Below, one piece after another: positions 32,895 through 35,943 of a stretch of 35,943 nucleotides of DNA (positions within the stretch are counted from its first letter, which is position 1; each line of letters starts with the position of its first letter). Position numbers and translations under genes: made by a program. The stretch lies in assembly GCA_015680685.1 (NCBI GenBank), contig MNCI01005244.1, positions 127,101 to 163,043 on the forward strand, in the 5' to 3' direction. Under the pieces are notes generated by a model. The model saw only the letters and a program-made list of their open reading frames with translations. It was not told the origin of the DNA and did no database searches. This DNA comes from Gnetum montanum (taxonomy: Eukaryota > Streptophyta > Gnetopsida > Gnetales > Gnetaceae).

Positions 32895-33119
32895 TGTACC
32901 GCCTGAAATCGTCGGTCCCCGGCTGGAAGGAAAAACAGAGACCGCGGGATCGCAGGATGAGCACAGATGACCCTACCTTTGCCTGAGGGCGAGCTGGAAT
33001 GCACGAAGGTAGGGTACCTTGGGTGGTCCGCACGCGGATCAGACAAGGATTTCCCCGAGTGTCACCGAAGTGTTATACGCTGGGTTATGCGTAAATTGTG
33101 TAGCGGGCGTAAAACGAAG

Positions 33120-33350
33120 CAAACAGTGTAAACAAGGTGCGAACAAAATGTAAACAGCGTAACAGCGTAAACAAGGCGTATGCAGCGTAAACAGTGTAAA
33201 CAGGGCGTAGACAGCGTAAAGCGTAAACAAGGCGTGTACAGCGTAAACAGTGTAAACAGGGCATAGACAGCATAAAGCATAAACAAGGCATGTACAGTGT
33301 AAAGCATAAACAACGCGTGTACAGCGTGAACACAGCGTAAACTGTAAATT
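33120..33350 (-). repeat. GCGTAAACA-type tandem repeat, higher-order period 56 bp
   Basis: Two 56-bp units, 33183-33238 and 33239-33294, differ only at four places, each CG to CA. More diverged partial units flank them on both sides. The basic element is gcgtaaaca / gcgtagaca / gcgtgtaca. It lies downstream of the TATA box on the minus strand, so it would be in the transcript. Confidence 0.8.
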
Positions 33351-33597
33351 GTAAACTGTATTGTGGAATGGAAATGTGGTGCATCGGTCTAACGCAGTTG
33401 TGGCTGAACACAAGGCGAACGTAAAGCCCTAGTGGGTGTAGGGAGGCAGCTGGTTCGCACGGTAGGCGGAGCGTAGAGACTGTGCTCAGCGTACAGGACT
33501 TCTAGCATAGAGGGTTTTAGGCTCTGGTTTGCAGCGTAATCGCTCTTGGGTCTGCTCTGGTAAATTTTTGCCGACCTCAAATATGCGGAAAACTGGG

Positions 33598-33607
33598 CTT
33601 TTTATAG
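33598..33607 (-). promoter_or_regulatory. TATA box of element 2 LTR
   Basis: CTATAAAAAG on the minus strand, at the position homologous to the TATA boxes in both LTRs of element 1. Confidence 0.65.
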
Positions 33608-33680
33608 GTGGGGTTTTACCGGGAAAATCGGGTTGGGAGACACGTGGCGTGTCGATCGGGTGCGTACAATTTAGAAATAT

Positions 33681-33945
33681 GGTATATGCTGGGCGTATAC
33701 GCTACATCAGGCCAGCGTATATGCTGGGCGTATACGTTGGACTTGCTGGGCGTGTGAACTTTGGTGGACACTGGCGTATACGCTGATGGATGCTGGCGTA
33801 TACGCTGGGCGTATACGCTGATGAATGTTGGCCGCCGACTTGCTTCAATTCTTGCTCCTGTTGCACCTACTGAGCGTACATGTAAGGCGTGTATGCCAGG
33901 CGTCGGGTGTATACGCTAGGCATAGACGCTGGACGTATACGCTGG
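33681..33945 (-). promoter_or_regulatory. Array of GCGTATACGC palindromes in U3 of element 2
   Basis: The core CGTATACG occurs six times exactly (33694, 33729, 33775, 33797, 33810, 33934), and four of these are the full 10-bp palindrome GCGTATACGC. Several one- or two-base variants lie between them (33681, 33715, 33908, 33921). Most are set in a ctggGCGTATACGCtg context. The array lies 74-335 bp upstream of the TATA box. Confidence 0.75.
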
Positions 33946-34086
33946 CACAACACTTGGTAAAAATCAAGTGTTTCGATCCTCAAAATTGCCATGTGTGACT
34001 TCAAATGTAGCCAACGTTGTCTGAGGGTCACGGGGATCTGCTTCTTGTCGGACAAGTGCCAAACTCGAAATTTTTGTGGTGTTTCA

Positions 34087-34141
34087 TTGGCCCCTCTTTG
34101 TTGACGCTTGGAGGAATCGACCCGAGAAGCGTCGACAAAGA
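34087..34141 (-). promoter_or_regulatory. Polypurine tract and adjacent stem-loop of element 2
   Basis: On the minus strand AACAAAGAGGGGCCAA abuts the LTR start TGAAACACC. Directly before it, 34095-34141 can form a stem of 15 bp with one mismatch (TCTTTGTTGACGCTT against AAGCGTCGACAAAGA, 17-base loop). The PPT shares bases with one arm. Element 1 has the same arrangement at 1967-2019. Confidence 0.75.
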
Positions 34142-35464
34142 AGCGCAAAACACCACAAGCAACTTGATAAAAGCTTTGTCCTTTGCCACTTGACTGGACG
34201 TCATCGTACCGTGTTTAGTAGTGTATGGAATTGAAAAAGGTGAGATTGGTAGCTGGTAGGAGAGAAGGGATTGTGGGGATTGGTGACTGCCCAAGGGATT
34301 ATGTTGGGGAAATGGGATGCTCAGGTGTGCGGCGTGCTAGTCCTCGTCGATAGCCCTTTTTTTTGGCAGACTCAGAATTCAGGCATGCGATGCGCGTCCT
34401 TTGGCGGAACAATGCTCTTGGTTAGTGTTCAAGAGAGCTTGTTGTCAATGCCAAAGCCACGGGGTGATGTTTGGCATTCTTTGGAGGAACAGCATCCTTC
34501 TTTGGGGAAACTTTAAGCGACGTGCCAAAGCCATGCAACAGGATGTTTCTTGACTGCTTTTGACATGAGTACCTATTTTCAAGACTGATGCCTTCCCGCC
34601 TGGGGCTTGTATGGGAAGTGCCAAGGGTCCCATTTTTTTTTAAACTATAAATTGTAAACTGTTCTTGTACTCATGTGCGGATATTGTGTTTTGTGTGTTG
34701 CGACTGCTATAATGTTTTACAGTGTGTAATGGTTTGGTGAACAGATAGTGAATTTTCAGAGAATGGGAATGTACGGGTTAACGGTTTGATTTAGTCTTGC
34801 CAGGTGGATTAATGGACATTGCTTCATCTTGCTACCTATGATGAAATGCACTCTCGTACGAGCACCTCTGAGCGTCATCCTGCAAACGTAACTCCAAGGA
34901 GACAAGAACACCATGAGTGAATAAATGAGCTTAGACTTAAAACAGCTGGAGGTGAACAAAAATGTTGGGGACGATTCAGAGCACTGAGTGCGAATGTTGA
35001 CGATGTTAATGGGATTGTGTGCCGATGAGGGATGCAATGAGTCTGATGAATGAATACGGCTGTGGAGTGAAGAGTCGGAGATGAACGTGCCAGTTTACAG
35101 TCTTAACGGACTATCATGGGTTAGTTTTATGTCATAACCTGTTGGACATTGCCCGTTTAACGTCGTGGCAGACGGTACATTGCCAGTTTCGAGTCTTAGC
35201 AGACCATGCAGAGGCAAGCTAGTTTATAGTCTTAGCGGACCCTGATGGTTGAGACGGTGGCAGTTTACTGTCGTGCCAAACAGATGCTAGTTTATCGTCG
35301 TTGCGGACACTGTAGTATTAGTTTTCAGTCATAACCAAGGACCGTTCTGTGGTATCAGTTTATCGTCATGATTCCAGGACTAGTTGTGGTATCAGTTTAT
35401 AGTCATGATTCCAGGACTAGCTGTGGTATCAGTTTATAGTCATGATTCCAGGACTAATACGTAC
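34142..35464 (-). other. 3' UTR of element 2
   Basis: Non-coding between the integrase stop and the PPT. It includes a segment (34862-34925) similar to 2786-2846 in element 1 and the tandem repeat at 35091-35456. The short frames across 34271-35037 match nothing I know. Confidence 0.7.
35091..35456 (-). repeat. 3' UTR tandem repeat, 37-bp units plus older relatives
   Basis: Three nearly identical 37-bp units lie at 35348-35384, 35385-35421 and 35422-35456 (tgtggtatcagtttatagtc...). Eight older units with the core agtttatagtcttagcggac precede them at 28-41 bp spacing (35091, 35122, 35153, 35183, 35219, 35260, 35288, 35319). Tandem repeats in the 3' UTR are known for Tat-lineage elements. Units nearest the integrase stop are the most alike, so growth seems to be at that end. 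Confidence 0.85.
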
Positions 35465-35943
35465 CTAAGCTCGAATTTCTATATAAAACGGTTTCAGGAA
35501 CAAGTGATTGGTTGGATTTGCAAATTCTTTTCCATCCATGTCAGCTAGCTTGAAAGCCCCGTTGTCGAATGCTTTGATGACCAGGTAAGGCCCTTCCCAA
35601 TTGACTGAGAATTTATCTGGGTGTTCTCGAACAGCCTTAAGCACGAGGTCTCCTTCTTTGATGGGGCGTTTATGAACGTCATGCCGATGTCGTTGCCGCT
35701 GTTGTTTTTGGTACCATTCGATCTAATCAAGTTCGCGTACGCGCTCCTCCTCCACTGAGTCTAGGTCAATGATGCGTAGATCATTGTTTTTCTCGTCATC
35801 GAGAAGTCCAAAAAGCGTGATCCTTAGAGATGGTACCTGTAATTCCAAAGGTAAAACAGCTTCTGAACCGTAAACAAGACTGTACGGAGTTTTACCTGTC
35901 GAGGTTCGGTGTGTAGTACGGTATGCCCACAATGCATACACCA
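35465..35943 (-). pseudogene. Integrase C-terminal part of element 2 (one stop, partial)
   Basis: From the window edge the minus strand gives YALWAYRTTHRTSTGKTPYS, LVYGSEAVLPLELQVPSLRI and EEERVRELD, then a TAG stop (35723-35725) where the family has Gln. It continues in the same frame through KRPIKEGDLVLKAVREH, FSVNWEGPYLVIKAFDNGAF and KLADMDGKEF to a stop at 35465-35467. This is the end of the integrase core and its C-terminal DNA-binding part. The catalytic triad lies outside the window. Element 1 carries the same sequence at 3058-3530 in decayed form. A single C-to-T change accounts for the only defect seen here. Confidence 0.88.

Larger units (their letters stand above)
32895..34086 (-). 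repeat. 3' LTR of element 2 (1,192 bp)
   Basis: On the minus strand it runs from TGAAACACCAC (34086) to GGCGGTACA (32895). Both ends align with the LTRs of element 1. U3 holds the GCGTATACGC motif array and the TATA box. The R-U5 side holds the 56-bp repeat at 33120-33350. The low-complexity Leu/Tyr/Cys-rich minus frames across that repeat are by-products. Confidence 0.85.
32895..35943 (-). mobile_element. Element 2: young Tat-lineage element (3' part)
   Basis: Reading on the minus strand from the right edge: integrase C-terminus, tandem-repeat 3' UTR, hairpin, PPT and 3' LTR. It is the same family as element 1, shown by the matching integrase, PPT, hairpin, TATA and LTR ends. It keeps many CpG sites and has one stop in the visible coding part, so it inserted much later. 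The 5 bases left of the LTR are cttgg (32890-32894) and should recur beyond its 5' LTR outside the window. Confidence 0.88.

Noticed and set aside
33039-33413. 124-codon and overlapping Leu/Tyr/Cys-rich frames on the minus strand
   Set aside because: They are translations of the GCGTAAACA tandem repeat. All three minus frames are open there because the unit has no stop in them.
34109-34128. tRNA gene or Pol III promoter suggested by GGGTCGATTCC
   Set aside because: No A box, no cloverleaf and no terminator. The match lies in the loop of the PPT-adjacent hairpin.
35348-35456. CRISPR-like look of the 37-bp repeats
   Set aside because: Units are directly adjacent without unique spacers, in a plant retrotransposon 3' UTR.

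Overview
The window looks like nuclear DNA of a land plant with a large, repeat-packed genome. The evidence is stacked Ty3/gypsy LTR retrotransposons of plant-type lineages (Tat/OTA clade with a second RNase H, and chromoviruses), an RTE-type LINE tail, strong CpG depletion in the older copies, and spliceosomal-looking introns in a decayed gene. A gymnosperm- or fern-like genome would fit, but the species cannot be fixed from the sequence. I see no intact host gene. The only nearly intact reading frame is the integrase end of a young element at the right edge.

Layout. (1) 1-376: 3' end of an RTE-type LINE. (2) 377-650 and 32074-32425: two copies of one repeat, best read as remains of the LTRs of a chromovirus (element C, + strand) whose pol lies at 26434-30127. 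(3) 676-26428: a minus-strand Tat-lineage element (element 1) lying inside C. It has recognisable LTRs (25176-26428 and 676-1966), a candidate target duplication (agaca/aggca), gag-protease at 24429-20830 and RT-RNase H-aRNase H-integrase at 6590-3058. (4) Protease and RT of element 1 are separated by about 14 kb. This holds a motif-rich A-rich stretch, a degenerate array of about 190-bp units, a decayed multi-exon + strand gene with an FCP1-like phosphatase domain (16985-20000), and a 33-bp tandem repeat. (5) Nested in that insert is element B (9591-16230, + strand), an OTA-type element with gag and protease but no visible RT or integrase. It contains a 447-base assembly gap. (6) 32431-32894: a gag fragment (minus) cut by a second Tat element (element 2, minus, 32895 to beyond the right edge). 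Element 2 is younger and still CpG-rich, with LTR, PPT, a tandem-repeat 3' UTR and the integrase C-terminus in view.

Relative ages agree with the nesting. A 123-bp sample of the element 1 LTRs differs at about 16% of sites, B's LTR copies differ at about 8% by hand count, and element 2 keeps its CpGs and has one stop codon in the visible integrase.

The most interesting pattern is not a gene. Four LTRs or putative LTRs, from the Tat family, B and C, each carry a cluster of a different short dyad-symmetric motif. In the three with a visible TATA box the cluster lies upstream of it, in U3. A related palindromic motif also seeds the roughly 190-bp array. A second pattern is decay by in-frame stop codons almost without frameshifts: 15 stops in the 1,027-codon gag-protease frame of B.
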